Assembly (NCBI GenBank): GCA_964036195.1
Contig: CAXIWS010000852.1
Span: forward strand, 1-64,000
Source of the DNA: Sphaerolaimus hirsutus
Lineage: Eukaryota > Nematoda > Chromadorea > Monhysterida > Sphaerolaimidae
DNA length: 64,000 nucleotides
Reading direction: 5' to 3'
The notes beneath the pieces are model-generated. The model made no database searches, had not been told where the DNA came from, and worked only from the letters and a program-made list of their open reading frames with translations. Both the position numbers and the translations under genes were made by a program. Of the stretch, positions 34,301 through 44,900 are shown in pieces (position 1 is the stretch's first letter; the number at the start of each line of letters is the position of its first letter).

Positions 34301-37020
34301 ATATCCTCTTGAACCTTTTCAATCACTCCTTGCTCCTCTTGCGCTTTCATGATTGCCTGAATTTTCTCCAGTAACTCTGGGTCTCTCTTGAGCCTGTTGG
34401 TGAGGTACCTGAACCTCTTGAACGCCATTGCTTTGTTATCTGGGAGTTCATGCAAATTCGGTTTGTACATGAACTTTACAGAGTACCGTCCATCTGGGCT
34501 TCTCTGTACACTCTCATTGAATTGCTTGATGGCCTCATCGTCCTCGACGAGGTCTGGCTGGTCCATTATGCCAATGGTATCCAGTCTGTCCATGTCTTTG
34601 ACATTTGGTACAGGAGCAATTGACAACGGTGCTTCCTCGTACCACTTTTCTCTCTGAATTTGATGCACAATTGTGTTGACCACCACCGGATATGCGCCAT
34701 CCGTGGTCCATTGATTTCTGTTGCTTGTCAGCTGTCCACCTCCCATCAGCAATCCCAATTCTGATGGAATGACATACAATCCTGACGGAAGTCTGGTGGT
34801 GCTGGTGTTTCTGGACATCAAGTCCCAGAAATAATTCAAGCCCACTATAATGTCTGGCTTGAACTTGCACTCTGTCCCTTTTCCCTTGGGAATTCTGTCT
34901 GCAAAGTAACTCTCATCCGGGAAGTACTTCTGCAGGTACTTTTCGTCCTGTTCTGACACAGGCACTTTGATTTGTTCTGTGGTCAACGTCGGGACCACAT
35001 CTGCCACCATTTCCACTTTCTGGCCATTTCTGAGCCGCATTCTGAATTCCACTTGCTGTACTACTTTATAGTGCGGCTTTTCATTTCCGAATGTGTACAC
35101 CTGGATGTGGTGTTCACCTGTACTCTTCAAATTGAGTTTCTTGGCCACTTTCTCTGACATGTACGTTCCCTGGGATCCTGTGTCCAGGAACGCTTGAATC
35201 TGTAGTGGTGGCTGTTCAGGCTCCATCTCTGTATCCATTTCTGAAGCCTCAATCACGGTTCTGGCTGTCATCAACATTGACATATTCCTGTTTACTGACA
35301 GGTTCACTGACGTATTCTCTTGCTTTGTATTTGGTTCTGTAACCACCGTGCTGGATATGGTTTCTGTCTCTACCATTTCTGGTCCAGCTTCTTCCACAGT
35401 GACACAATTCACTGTGGCCTTTCTCTGTTGGCTCTGTGCTGGTCGACCGGCTGTCGGCACAGACTTTCTGCCATTGTTTGTTGATTGCTGGCCACTCTGT
35501 TGACCATTTGCTCTGAACGCTGGAATTTGCCGTCCAGCGTTTCCATTGCCATTGTCACCAAATTTCTCTGGGCACACCGCAGTGTGGTGCCTATTGGACT
35601 TGCAATAGAAGCAACTTCTCGTAAATTGACATTGATTCATGTAATGCCCTTTCTGCAGGCATCTCAGGCATCGCTCTGCCTTTGACAAAACCACTCTCCT
35701 TTCTCTGGCAGTTTTGAATTTTGGACACTTATCATTAAAGTGTAATTGCTGTGTGTCATTGCAGAACACACACGGTCTCCCAGGATTCATGAATCCAGCC
35801 TGTGGTGCACTCTGACCATTCTGGATCACAGACAGGCTCCCTGTGCTGGTCCTAGGATTCTCTGGCCCTCTGAATCGATTCCCATTGCCTTGGAATCGAT
35901 TATTGAATTGCTGTGCGCGTGGATTATTCCCGAATCCCTGGCGCGATTGCTGAACTGGTGCTTCAGTTTGCTGTGCGTGCTGTACAGCCTCACTGAGCGC
36001 TAGCTGCTGGCCAAACAGCTTTCTGAATTTTTCCACCATCAAGGCTTCCTCAGTTCCCTGTTCCTTCTGGATTTCTCTGAGAACCTCGGGTGGCACTTTC
36101 TGTTGCAGCTGGCTCAACAGCATTGGATGTTCCACTGATTCCCCCAGTGACTCCAACTGCTGGAGCAGCCTTTCAATTGCATCAAACAAAATTCTCATAT
36201 CCTGACAGGTATTTCTGGCCTGTCGCAACTTCATGATATTACTCATCAGCGTGTTTCTGACCACAACTGGCTGGTCATATCTCTTTTTGAGCATTGCAAT
36301 TGCGGGTGCATAATTCTCTGCGGTCACACTCAATCCACTGATCATGCCAAATGCTGAGCCTTTCAGCAAGCTCCTCAAGTATGAAAACTTGGAAATGTCC
36401 TCCAAATCTGTCCGATTGTGAATGTGGGATTCGAACATTTGCCACCATGATCGAAATTTGACAATTTCCCCAGTAAACTGTTCCACTTCCAGTTTCTGCA
36501 ATTTGACGCTCTTTGCTGTGGTTGCATTAGTTGAACTGGCCCCCGGAGCAGCTCCCTGAGCTGTCAGAGCCATTTGGGCAGCCATCTGCTGTATGAATGC
36601 TGTATTGACTTCATACATGGTATTTCCACTCTGTTGCTGGATCATGTCTTGCAACTCTTCGATGTACACATTCATGGCTACTACTTTCTGTGTCACCAAG
36701 TCTGACATATTTGCATATTCCTCATATGAGTCTTGGTATATCTTCTGTTCTTGTTCCATCTGGTCGGGTTCGTCAATGTCCTTGACAATATCCCTCCATG
36801 CGTCAAATTGAGTTTTCACTGCATTCATTGCACTTTCCAATTTTGCACCCTCCTGTTTGACAGATGCAATCACTCTTCTCATTTCTGTTCTCTTTTCTTC
36901 CTTCGTTGCTCCCGCAAATAGTTCTGGGTCATACTTGGCAAATTCTCTTGCCAATCTACTTTCCACCCTGTGCTTTGCTGGCCCCAGGGTCTTTCTGATG
37001 TGACCCGTTGGCGAAACCAT
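28318..37020 (-). CDS. gag-pol-env: BEL/Pao Gag-Pol-Env polyprotein, intact, single frame
   Basis: The frame has 2900 codons. The start chosen is the ATG at 37020, with A at -3 and G at +4. Eight in-frame codons lie upstream, beginning at a GTG and preceded by a TAA, so no earlier ATG exists. Order of domains: N-terminal Gag; DUF1759-like Gag core (~178-325); three zinc knuckles (~417-483: one CX2CX6HX4C, two CX2CX4HX4C); aspartic protease (DTG at 613); reverse transcriptase (D978 in VADIEKAF; YVDN at 1056-1059, where YxDD is usual); RNase H (D1239, D1315); integrase (zinc finger from H1609 to TCPTC near 1642; D1675, D1737, E1798); DUF5641-like domain (~1900-1990). An envelope-like region follows from about 2050, with a hydrophobic leader (~2050-2068), many Cys, a membrane segment (~2685-2709), a Cys-rich juxtamembrane stretch and a basic, Ser/Thr-rich tail. 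Env fused in frame behind integrase is unusual; release by proteolysis or splicing is inferred. Confidence 0.95.
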   Translation of the reverse strand: MVSPTGHIRKTLGPAKHRVESRLAREFAKYDPELFAGATKEEKRTEMRRVIASVKQEGAKLESAMNAVKTQFDAWRDIVKDIDEPDQMEQEQKIYQDSYEEYANMSDLVTQKVVAMNVYIEELQDMIQQQSGNTMYEVNTAFIQQMAAQMALTAQGAAPGASSTNATTAKSVKLQKLEVEQFTGEIVKFRSWWQMFESHIHNRTDLEDISKFSYLRSLLKGSAFGMISGLSVTAENYAPAIAMLKKRYDQPVVVRNTLMSNIMKLRQARNTCQDMRILFDAIERLLQQLESLGESVEHPMLLSQLQQKVPPEVLREIQKEQGTEEALMVEKFRKLFGQQLALSEAVQHAQQTEAPVQQSRQGFGNNPRAQQFNNRFQGNGNRFRGPENPRTSTGSLSVIQNGQSAPQAGFMNPGRPCVFCNDTQQLHFNDKCPKFKTARERRVVLSKAERCLRCLQKGHYMNQCQFTRSCFYCKSNRHHTAVCPEKFGDNGNGNAGRQIPAFRANGQQSGQQSTNNGRKSVPTAGRPAQSQQRKATVNCVTVEEAGPEMVETETISSTVVTEPNTKQENTSVNLSVNRNMSMLMTARTVIEASEMDTEMEPEQPPLQIQAFLDTGSQGTYMSEKVAKKLNLKSTGEHHIQVYTFGNEKPHYKVVQQVEFRMRLRNGQKVEMVADVVPTLTTEQIKVPVSEQDEKYLQKYFPDESYFADRIPKGKGTECKFKPDIIVGLNYFWDLMSRNTSTTRLPSGLYVIPSELGLLMGGGQLTSNRNQWTTDGAYPVVVNTIVHQIQREKWYEEAPLSIAPVPNVKDMDRLDTIGIMDQPDLVEDDEAIKQFNESVQRSPDGRYSVKFMYKPNLHELPDNKAMAFKRFRYLTNRLKRDPELLEKIQAIMKAQEEQGVIEKVQEDIMDGRKFHILPHQPVITPEKTTTKVREVYDASAKPPGMPSLNECMYRGPVILPQLVGMLMRFRLHGIALVADIEKAFLQISLQDSDRDVTRFLWYKDPTKPSMEDNIQIYRFARVPFGIICSPALLALTVRYHLNQAGTENAKLIDENLYVDNLILSVDTEQKAIELYQESKVLFTEAQMNLREWNSNNKNFTWQLAESDVAKEIVTTVLGMKWDTESDQMWLKTPKTVQQSQLSETDQKIKLPTKRTVAKVTAGCFDPMGLVSPVLLPAKRFLQMLWHSGPSAKEWDAPLSEEQTAIWQQLETELLKVGQIKFNRNLNYQSGADAQLHIFVDASAMAYSAAAYICQKTKNDSGMSSLLYSRLRLAPKKPEVTIPRLELLAMLIGSRMSKFIHKELKDVKFSQTVVWSDSTCCLKWLTTTKPLACFVKNRLDEIRKIQSETENMHIRHIAGLENPADMATRGMNMSELEGSNLWWKGPEWLMTGEWPEPKVEPVTPEIMAEIKKEELKFPKASPIYLGATQQVVSNPDASNVQADESKQSNPLGIEIQRFSSLTKLLDATVYVMRFVRQMHEKCSKNDSQNGLSEIMKSICGTIKPQGIISIEEREIAWKYWIKVTQQNHYKRVAKILATGHSKGSQDGKKAAADQQLIKWLNVQMHQDGILKCHGRMEHTDPQEVTVPLILLPATATVTQLIVRDQHEKLMHAGVQHTLAAIRQKYWITQGRRVIYNVTRTCPTCKKLGAKPYQLPPMPDLPETRVQRARPFQYTGLDYLGPVWYKVDKDHKKMWICLFTCMVTRAVHLESVLDMTAQEFLNAIKRFIARRGKPEAVISDNATQFKLTEKVLSTSTDKAINTGKEWSEMVKNEAVQTYCSQQQIQWNMTTPMAPWQGGVYERMVGITKKHFKAAVGHRMLTLQELLTLLPEVEAVINSRPISYIYGDVKSLRVLTPKDFLTGEGQIGAPQFDADKDGEFVPRMDNAAKLQKYWETTQQTLDKFWDLWHQEYIPSLRERTQVTHKHGRLTATQEPKVNEIVLIYEENMPRGAWRMGRIEQLEPSKDGQIRSAKVRTANRNVVSRPLNQLYPLEINSKTMDIPETAVTVKVDLLDPAIVQKHVRNQSSNRDSVPNPAQRNSASDRVLRSATGKATATTSNLVIGMLCMVLMLTGMSESATLREAGKAYSEVFSRTYVLETSTVRPPSLAAHHGLPPLPSEWPPKSVREMQTYERFKDAIKDHPVEQVINSQSQKYQICTSGRHGHALTVPEEVQCHIPPRNFVKAMKVTLYAQRQIPQKEKAYRCYIRIKEIITHTSFWGAKGITGNFEKYQQVGVVACNYARIHKMFRGTSLVEMEPRVWTTNQTLNVEYSWCCHDKENVVSNFYMEEGTVASLDGKTVISDLQDFSQCRAMMGHCRDHNYGITVWDTENFKHQCAYERIGRFKSEISGQTIIVSKLQAAYSHSNKTKRPIGSECVPGDTYYTDQGGVFIQFDRREDVPVEWAMPGKIVEARESTISGTLYARLDDRNSKFQFLQHVVREMTQAQFAIVWHQLCQLRKNQLDMLTQLFRIDPTLGIRAMLGRQDVHAEWAGEAIMFWECKEVQPYIIYQTGKVGETCYKYTPMRLDKDGPLWFKSPGSRDLVEKSPEEDCSHTTPHLYRNEHGQWKSAHGMVHVTETPIEMTWKGQWQAFTFDAPHLFTNIVNRATNFMDVRGQIQRLQNLEHVQNQLIDYTADMSLDPRVIRNSIEGIGAGIGQTAAGIGKAYGHYISGVSKGYTNFIGGMLKGPFQVIINTIAILLGITILIAGIVAAGYLWYNWRIATGKPVIPPCVYTCIWKCIVCPFKCIWLCFRAIRYTIKKSTQKETNYPQRKVRKTELRPAIKRRARSNSTQSVRFARRAETEDRMAKSLSAYVQPDESSADEGQVRARNRDSVHMPDIRKFTTRERAGSDTGNYLLHHQARSALASPTTGPATSRTPTTSRTTTFTTEATVETPLITLAPTTTSM

Positions 37021-38233
37021 TTTTGCTGATGAATTTTCCTTCACTGTTTCTCTTTATAGTGCGTCGCCTGTGACGCTTGGGACGCTTCTCTGCGTCTTTC
37101 TGTGTAGTGCTCTGTGCACTACGGATTTGTTGTGCCACGCACAATACCAATGCAGTCCTACAGGCCCCTGACGTGTTCTCACGCGTTGACCTTTACTGCA
37201 CTGGCACCAGGTGTGTTCCTAAAGCCCCTGACGTGATTGTTCACACGCGTTGACTTCAACACACCGGTCAAATCCACCTGGACAATAAACAAGTTCTTTG
37301 CCCAGCAGTGTGCGCCCAAAAAAGGGTCCGTACACACTCTTTCTGAGCGCTCTGGCGCTCTTTCTGGCACGCCTGTGTGCCTTGTGACCACGCCGGCCAC
37401 TTTCTTTCCTGAGCGGCTCCTGTGCCGCTGTGCGCAGTGCTGCGCTTGCCGTGTCGCCCGTGACACGTTTTCTGTGCACTCTGGTGCACTTTCTGATTCT
37501 GGGCAGTGTTTCTGTACACTGCTCTGCAATTGCGCCTGTGCAATGCAGTTTTTCTGGCACTTTTGTGCTGTCTGATCTGATGGTACCTAGCAGGCACAGC
37601 GTGTATATTTGATGGGAGCTCCGCAAAGCCCCTACACGCTACCAAGTATCCTAATACTTGGTTTTCAAATCCACTCTCTGTCAGCTACAGCCCTCTGTCA
37701 GCTACAGCCCTTTGTACACTGATACCCCTACTTTTGCACTTCCGAGGTATGAGTCCACTCTTACCCAGTGGAGCGAGGGACCTCCGCGAATGCCCAAAAA
37801 ACAGCCCTTTGACTAGCGTGGCTCTGTGGCGATCCTGTCTCCGTCAGGTCACCCTCCCTTGGCATAGGAAGGACGTGCGAGCGGTCACTGGCGTCCGGAT
37901 GTCCAGGAGCGTCCAGCGAAAGTTCGACCACCGTCCGACAATGACTCCTTGTCAAATGCCGGTGCCGCCCAGCGTCTAGCACCTTGCCAGAACACTGGTG
38001 AAAGCTGCCTGAAATCCTGACAGGCTTGTCAGAACTCCAGTGTCCTCCGCGCGTGAGCGTAGAACCGCTCCCAGGATGTAGACAGGAGTGCCGTGACTTT
38101 GGCACAATGCTGTCTGCAAATCAACAGCCAACGCTCAGCCAAGGCCAATTGATGTTCAGCAGGACTTTTGAAGTTCTGCCAACTGCCGCACAATGTCCGT
38201 TCCGGCTTGGTGATAGCACAACGTCATGCAATC
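37021..38233 (-). other. Long untranslated leader of BEL copy 2
   Basis: About 1.2 kb separates the primer binding site from the Gag ATG. It is richer in G+C than the LTR. The overlapping frames of 60-135 codons lack any recognisable domain and I do not call them. A short direct repeat, CTGTCAGCTACAGCCC, lies at about 37679-37711. Such leaders normally hold packaging and dimerisation signals; none is identifiable by eye. Confidence 0.6.
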
Positions 38234-38251
38234 ACCCTGCTCGCTGCGCCA
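38234..38251 (-). promoter_or_regulatory. Primer binding site, probably for a tRNA-Ser
   Basis: Directly next to the 5' LTR, with no spacer, the - strand reads TGGCGCAGCGAGCAGGGT. The complement ends in CCA and reads as a tRNA 3' end: T-stem half CCTGC, 7-nt acceptor strand TCGCTGC, discriminator G, CCA. A G discriminator and a GCAGG/CCTGC T-stem are typical of eukaryotic tRNA-Ser. The tRNA identity is inferred; the site itself is clear. Confidence 0.8.
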
Positions 38252-39556
38252 TGTGATGAAGCCACCGAAGTCAGCGTCTTCTACCACCGAATCCGGCTGC
38301 TTCAAGACCGTAGTGAGAAACGGCCTTTAGAGTGGTTGATTTCCCGTTGTAGCCGAACGTTCACTTGTCGACAGCCAAGTTGAGTTTATTTCGTGGTTGC
38401 GTGTTGAAAAGGGGTTCGAATTGTTTCAGGTACTTTATTTCGATCAGATACAGCGTGTTACAAAAGCGCAAAGCCTAGCGAGCTTCCTAGTCGAAGTTTC
38501 TATCGCTAGCTTATTTTGTTCACTTGGGGTGGGTCCGCAGACTGAAGTAAAAACTCTCAAAGTAGCTAAGACACGGAAATCACGTATAGAAAAACAGTTA
38601 CAGTAATTTCCTAATACAAATGCACAAATAAGACATAAATGCAACAAATAAACACATCTAGCCGAAACAGTTGCCTTATACTGCGCGTGCATACATTCAA
38701 ATAATTATGGTAAAGAAATACCAGGTACAAATTGGGCTAATGGAAAAACTATTAATCTTGAGAGGCGCGAAGTCGGCAAACTCGGCCGATTTACTAATTT
38801 GCTTCAATTTGTCAGAAAACATTGACGCACATTGGAACTAATAAAATAGGGTTTGAAAACTGTAAATAGTAGTGTAAATGTTCCTAATGATATAAATAGA
38901 GCAAGGTATATTCGATATAATAATAATAATCACTTCCTGGAAACGTATATTTCATAATTGGCAAATTGGGACTTATTCGAAGTAAATGGGTATATAAATT
39001 GAGCAGAGTTTATAATATATTCTTAGGTATAATTTGAGCAGAGTATTTCCGTGAATGTCAAGTAAATATAATTATAAATAGTGAGCAGGGTTAATATAAT
39101 TATACCTATGCGAAGGGCTTTGTAAAGTAAATGCTAGTTGCACGCAGGGCACCATTTCTCTATTAGGTCGCTAGCCTAGATAATTACGCAGCACGTAAAT
39201 ATTTACAAGTTTTGACTTTTGTAAATTGCAAGTAAATTATGCAAATGTATATATAATCATGATCAGAAAATTACGGCGAGTTGAATGAGACTAATTTTAT
39301 ATTAATACACCTAATAATAACATATTTGACCTTTTAACCTAAACATTCCACATAAACCTATCAATAACTTATAGAACACTTTCCTGATCGAATATTCTCC
39401 ATGGGTAAATAATATAGTGCAGGAAATACAATTTGCGTGGTAAATTAATATAGTGCATAAATTGTAAACTAGTGCAAATAAGTAAATGTGCAAATATGAG
39501 CCTAATTATCAATTCTCTGTATTTCTTTATCCATCCATTTTGCCACGGTCAGCACA
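38252..39556 (-). repeat. 5' LTR of BEL copy 2
   Basis: 1305 bp, matching the LTR at 26971-28275 throughout by eye. It should carry the promoter of the element. No TATA box or initiator can be assigned with confidence in this AT-rich sequence. Confidence 0.95.
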
Positions 39557-41928
39557 AAGATTTCAAAATGTGATGTGCACTCTAATCTAGAGTTGATTGT
39601 ATCGCATGTGGGGCCGGAACCAGGAAAAACTAAATGCTGTGATCTAAACCATTAGAAAGCTTAGAAAATTCTCTTTCAGAAACTGCCACTCTCCAGAAGG
39701 TTCACCGTCACGATTCTATACATAAGATTTGAAAATGTGGAATGCGCCCCAATCAAGGGTTGATTGTATTGCATGTGAGGCCGGAACCAGGAAAAACTAA
39801 ATGCTGTGATTCACACCATTGGAAAGCTTAAAAAATTCTCTTTCAGAAACTGCCACTTTCCAGAAGGTTCACGTCACGATTTTATACCTAAGATTTCAAA
39901 ACATGCGGTTTGCAGAAATACAGGGTCCATCATATTGCATGTGAGGCCGGAACTAAGGAGACGTAACGGCTATATTTGATACCGTTGCGAAGCTGAGAAC
40001 CTCCTCTTTCAGAATCCACAGCCTCCCCAGAGGCTCGTGTTAGGATTTGTATACCTAAGATTTCAAAACGTGATGTGCGCTCTAATCTAGGGTTGATTGT
40101 ATCGCATGTGGGGCCGGAACCAGGAAAAACTAAATGCTGTGGTCTATACCATTGGAAAGCTTAGAAAATTCTCTTTCAGAATCTACCACTCTCCAGAAGG
40201 TTCACCGTCACAATTTTATACATAAGATTTGAAAATGTGCTGTTTGCAGAAATCCAGGGTCAATCGTATCGCATGTGAGGCCGGAACTAAGGAGACGTAA
40301 CGGCTATATTTGATACTGTTGCGAAGCTGAGAACATCCTCTTTCAGAATCCACAGCCTCCCCAGAGGCTCGCGTTAGGATTTTTATACCTAAGATTTCAA
40401 AACATGCGCTTTGCAGAAATCCAGGGTCCATCATATCGCATGTGAGGCCGGAACTAAGGAGACGTAACAGCTATATTTGATACCGTTGCGAAGCTGAGAA
40501 CGTCCTTTTTCAGAATCCACAGCCTCCCCAGAGGCTCGCGTTAGCATTTTTATACCTAAGATTTCAAAACGTGATGTGCACTCTAATCTAGGGTTGATTG
40601 TATCGCATGTGGGGCTGGAACCAGGAAAAACTAAATGCTGTGGTCTATACCATTGGAAAGCTTAGAAAATTCTCTTTCAGAATCTACCACGCACCAGAAG
40701 GTTCACCGTCACGATTTTATACATAAGATTTGAAAACATGGAATGCGCCCCAATCTGTGGTCGATTGTATCGCATGTGAGGCTGGAACCAGGAAAAACTA
40801 AATGCTGTGATTCACACCATTGGAAAGCTAAGAAATTCTCTTTCAGAAACTGCCACTTTCCAGAAGGTTCACCATCATGATTTTATACACAAGATTTGAA
40901 AATGTGCTGTTTGCAGAAATCCAGGGGCGATCGTATCGCATGTGAGGCCGGAACTAAGGAGACGTAATGGCTATATTTGATACTGTTGCGATGCTGAGAA
41001 CATCCTCTTTCAGAATCCACAGCCTCCCCAGAGGCTCGCGTTAGGATTTTTATACCTAAGATTTCAAAACATGCGGTTTGCAGAAATCCAGGGTCCATCA
41101 TATCGCATGTGAGGCTGGAACTAAGGAGACGTAACGGCTATATTTGATACCGTTGCGAAGCTGAGAACATCCTCTTTCAGAATCCACAGCCTCCCCAGAG
41201 GCTCGCGTTAGGATTTTTATACCTAAGATTTCAAAACATGCGGTTTGCAGAAATCTAGGGTCGATTGTATCGCATGTGAGGCCGGAACTAAGGAGACGTA
41301 ACGGCTATATTTGATACCGTTGCGAAGCTGAGAACGTCCTCTTTCAGAATCCACAGCCTCCCCAGAGGCTCGCGTTAGGATTTTTATACCTAAGATTTCA
41401 AAACGTGATGTGCGCTCTAATCTAGGGTTGATTTTATCACATGTGGGGCCGGAACCAGGAAAAACTAAATGCTGTGGTCTATACCATTGGAAAGCTTAGA
41501 AAATTCTCTTTCAGAATCTACCACTCACCAGAAGGTTCACCGTCACGATTTTATACATAAGATTTGAAAACATGGAATGCGCCCCAATCTGTGGTCGATT
41601 GTATCGCATGTGAGGCTGGAACCAGGAAAAACTAAATGCTGTGATTCACACCATTGGAAAGCTTAGAAAATTCTCTTTCAGAACTGCCACTTTCCAGAAG
41701 GTTCACGTCACGATATTATACCTAAGATTTCAAAACATGCGGTTTGCAGAAATCCAGGGTTGATCGTATCGCATGTGAGGCCGGAACTAAGGAGATGTAA
41801 CGGCTATATTTGATACCGTTGCGAAGCTGAGAACATCCTCTTTCAGAATCCACAGCCTCCCCAGAAGCTCGCGTTAGCATTTTTATACCTAAGATTTCAA
41901 AACGTGCTGTGCTCCCTAATCAAGGGTC
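39557..41928 (+). repeat. 166-bp satellite array, continuation right of the BEL insertion
   Basis: It starts with the duplicated AAGAT and carries on in the same orientation as 24008-26970, so both were one array. The monomer boxes (AAGATTTCAAAACGT, CCCCAGAGGCTCGCGTTAG, CAGGAAAAACTAAATGC) are the same. It ends at the inversion point near 41928-41941. Confidence 0.95.
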
Positions 41929-41940
41929 AGTCGGCTATAG

Positions 41941-44900
41941 TGCATGCAGCATGTTTTGAAATCTTAGGTATAAAAATGCTAACGCGAGCCTCTGGGGAGG
42001 CTGTGGATTCTGAAAGGGGATGTTCTCAGCATCGCAACAGTACAAAATATTGCTGTTACGTCTCCTTAGTTCCGGCCTCACATGAGATGCAATCACCCAA
42101 GAGTAGTGCATGCAGCAGGTTTTGAAATCTTAGGTATAAAATCGTGATGGTGAACCTTCTTGAGAGTGGTAGATTCTGAAAGAGAATTTTCTCAGCTTTC
42201 CAATGGTATAGACCACAGCATTTAGTTTTCCCTGGCTCCGACCTCACATTTGATGCTATCGACCCTTGATTAGGCCACACAGCACGTTTTGAAATCTTAG
42301 GTATAAAAATGCTAACGCGAGCCTCTGGGGAGGCTGTGGATTCTGAAAGGGGATGTTCTCAGCTTCGCAACAGTATAAAATATAGCCATTACGACTCCTT
42401 AGTTCCGGCCACACATGAGATGTGATCACCCAAGAGTAGTGCGCGCAGCATGTTTTGAAATCTTAGGTATAAATATGCTAACGCGAGCTTCTGGGGAAGC
42501 TGTGGATTCTGAAAGAGGATGTTCTCAGCTACGCAACGGTATAAAATATAGCCATTACGACTCCTTAGTTCCGGCCACACATGAGATGTGATCACCCAAG
42601 AGTAGTGCGCGCAGCATGTTTTGAAATTTTAGGTATAAATATGCTAACGCGAGCTTCTGGGGAAGCTGTGGATTCTGAAAGAGGATGTTCTCAGCTACGC
42701 AACGGTATAAAATATAGCCGTTACGTCTCCTTAGTTCCGGCCACACATGAGATGTGATCACCCAAGAGTAGTGCGCGCAGCATGTTTTGAAATCTTAGGT
42801 ATAAGTATGCTAACGCGAGCTTCTGGGGAAGCTGTGGATTCTGAAAGGGGATGTTTTCAGCATCGCAACGGTATAAAATATTGCTGTTACGTCTCCTTAG
42901 TTCCGGCCTCACATGAGATGCAATCACCCAAGAGTAGTGCATGCAGCAGGTTTTGAAATCTTAGGTATAAAATCGTGATGGTGAACCTTCTTGAGAGTGG
43001 TAGATTCTGAAAGAGAATTTTCTCAGCTTTCCAATGGTATAGACCACAGCATTTAGTTTTCCCTGGCTCCGACCTCACATTTGATGCTATCAACCCTTGA
43101 TTAGGCCACACAGCACGTTTTGAAATCTTAGGTATAAATATGCTAACGCGAGCTTCTGGGGAGGCTGTGGATTCTGAAAGAGGATGTTCTCAGCTACGCA
43201 ACGGTATAAAATATAGCCGTTACGTCTCCTTAGTTCTGGCCTCACATGAGATGTGATCACCCAAGAGTAGTGCGCGCAGCACGTTTTGAAATTTTAGGTA
43301 TAAAAATGCTAACGCGAGCCTCTGGGGAGGCTGTGGATTCTGAAAGGGGATGTTCTCAACATCGCAACGGTATAAAATATTGCCGTTACGTCTCCTTAGT
43401 TCCGGCCTCACATGCGATGCGATCACCCAAGAGTAGTGCGCACAACTTGTTTTGAAATCTTAGGTATAAAAATGCTAACGCGAGCCTCTGGGGAAGCTGT
43501 GGATTCTGAAAGGGGATGTTCTCAGCTTCGCAACAGTATAAAATATAGCCGTTACGTCTCCTTAGTTCCTGCCTCACATGAGATGTGATCACCCAAGAGT
43601 AGTGCTCGCAGCATGTTTTGAATTCTTAGGTATAAATATGCTAACGCGAGCTTCTGGGGAGGCTGTGGATTCTGAAAGAGGATGTTCTCAGCTACGCAAC
43701 GGTATAAAATATAGCCGTTACGTCTCCTTAGTTCCGGCCTCACATGAGATGTGATCACCCAAGAGTAGTGCATGCAGCAGGTTTTGAAATCTTAGGTATA
43801 AAATCGTGATGGTGAACCTTCTTGAGAGTGGTAGATTCTGAAAGAGAATTTTCTCAGCTTTCCAATGGTATAGACCACAGCATTTAGTTTTCCCTGGCTC
43901 CGACCTCACATTTGATGCTATCAACCCTTGATTAGGCCACACAGCACGTTTTGAAATCTTAGGTATAAAAATGCTAACGCGAGCCTCTGGGGAGGCTGTG
44001 GATTCTGAAAGGGGATGTTCTCAGCTTCGCAACAGTATAAAATATAGCCATTACGTCTCCTTAGTTCCGGCCTCACATGAGATGTGATTACCCAAGAGTA
44101 GTGCGCGCAGCATGTTTTGAAATCTTAGGTATAAATATGCTAACGCGAGCTTCTGGGGAGGCTGTGGATTCTGAAAGAGGATGTTCTCAGCTACGCAACG
44201 GTATAAAATATAGCCGTTACGTCTCCTTAGTTCTGGCCTCACATGAGATGTGATCACCCAAGAGTAGTGCGCGCAGCACGTTTTGAAATTTTAGGTATAA
44301 AAATGCTAACGCGAGCCTCTGGGGAGGCTGTGGATTCTGAAAGGGGATGTTCTCAACATCGCAACGGTATAAAATATTGCCGTTACGTCTCCTTAGTTCC
44401 GGCCTCACATGCGATGCGATCACCCAAGAGTAGTGTGCACAACATGTTTTGAAATCTTAGGTATAAAAATGCTAACGCGAGCCTCTGGGGAAGCTGTGGA
44501 TTCTGAAAGGGGATGTTCTCAGCTTCGCAACAGTATAAAATATAGCCGTTACGTCTCCTTAGTTCCGGCCTCACATGAGATGTGATCACCCAAGAGTAGT
44601 GCGCGCAGCATGTTTTGAAATCTTAGGTATAAATATGCTAACGCGAGCTTCTGGGGAGGCTGTGGATTCTGAAAGAGGATGTTCTCAGCTACGCAACGGT
44701 ATAAAATATAGCCGTTACGTCTCCTTAGTTCTGGCCTCACATGAGATGTGATCACCCAAGAGTAGTGCGCGCAGAATGTTTTGAAATCTTAGGTATAAAT
44801 ATGCTAACGCGAGCTTCTGGGGAGGCTGTGGATTCTGAAAGAGGATGTTCTCAGCTACGCAACGGTATAAAATATAGCTGTTACGTCTCCTTAGTTCTGG

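Larger units (their letters stand above)
26971..39556 (-). mobile_element. Full-length BEL/Pao LTR retrotransposon with envelope-like region (copy 2)
   Basis: This complete 12,586-bp element on the - strand has, in transcript order, the 5' LTR (38252-39556), a primer binding site touching the LTR, a ~1.2-kb leader, one long frame (37020-28318) and the 3' LTR (26971-28275). The 5-bp duplication AAGAT (26966-26970 and 39557-39561) flanks it inside the 166-bp satellite. The two LTRs have equal length and appear identical by eye, and the frame has no stop or frameshift, so insertion was recent. The domain order Gag-PR-RT-RH-IN with a DUF1759-type Gag and a DUF5641-type domain behind integrase defines BEL/Pao. 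Confidence 0.96.

Noticed and set aside
37021-37044. Possible start of the BEL frame at 37044.
   Set aside because: The codon there is GTG, which is not an expected eukaryotic start here; the first ATG is at 37020 with a favourable context.
37179-37645. Overlapping 100-135-codon frames in the BEL leader.
   Set aside because: Several frames on both strands overlap in GC-rich DNA, none with a recognisable domain or the coding bias of the main frame.
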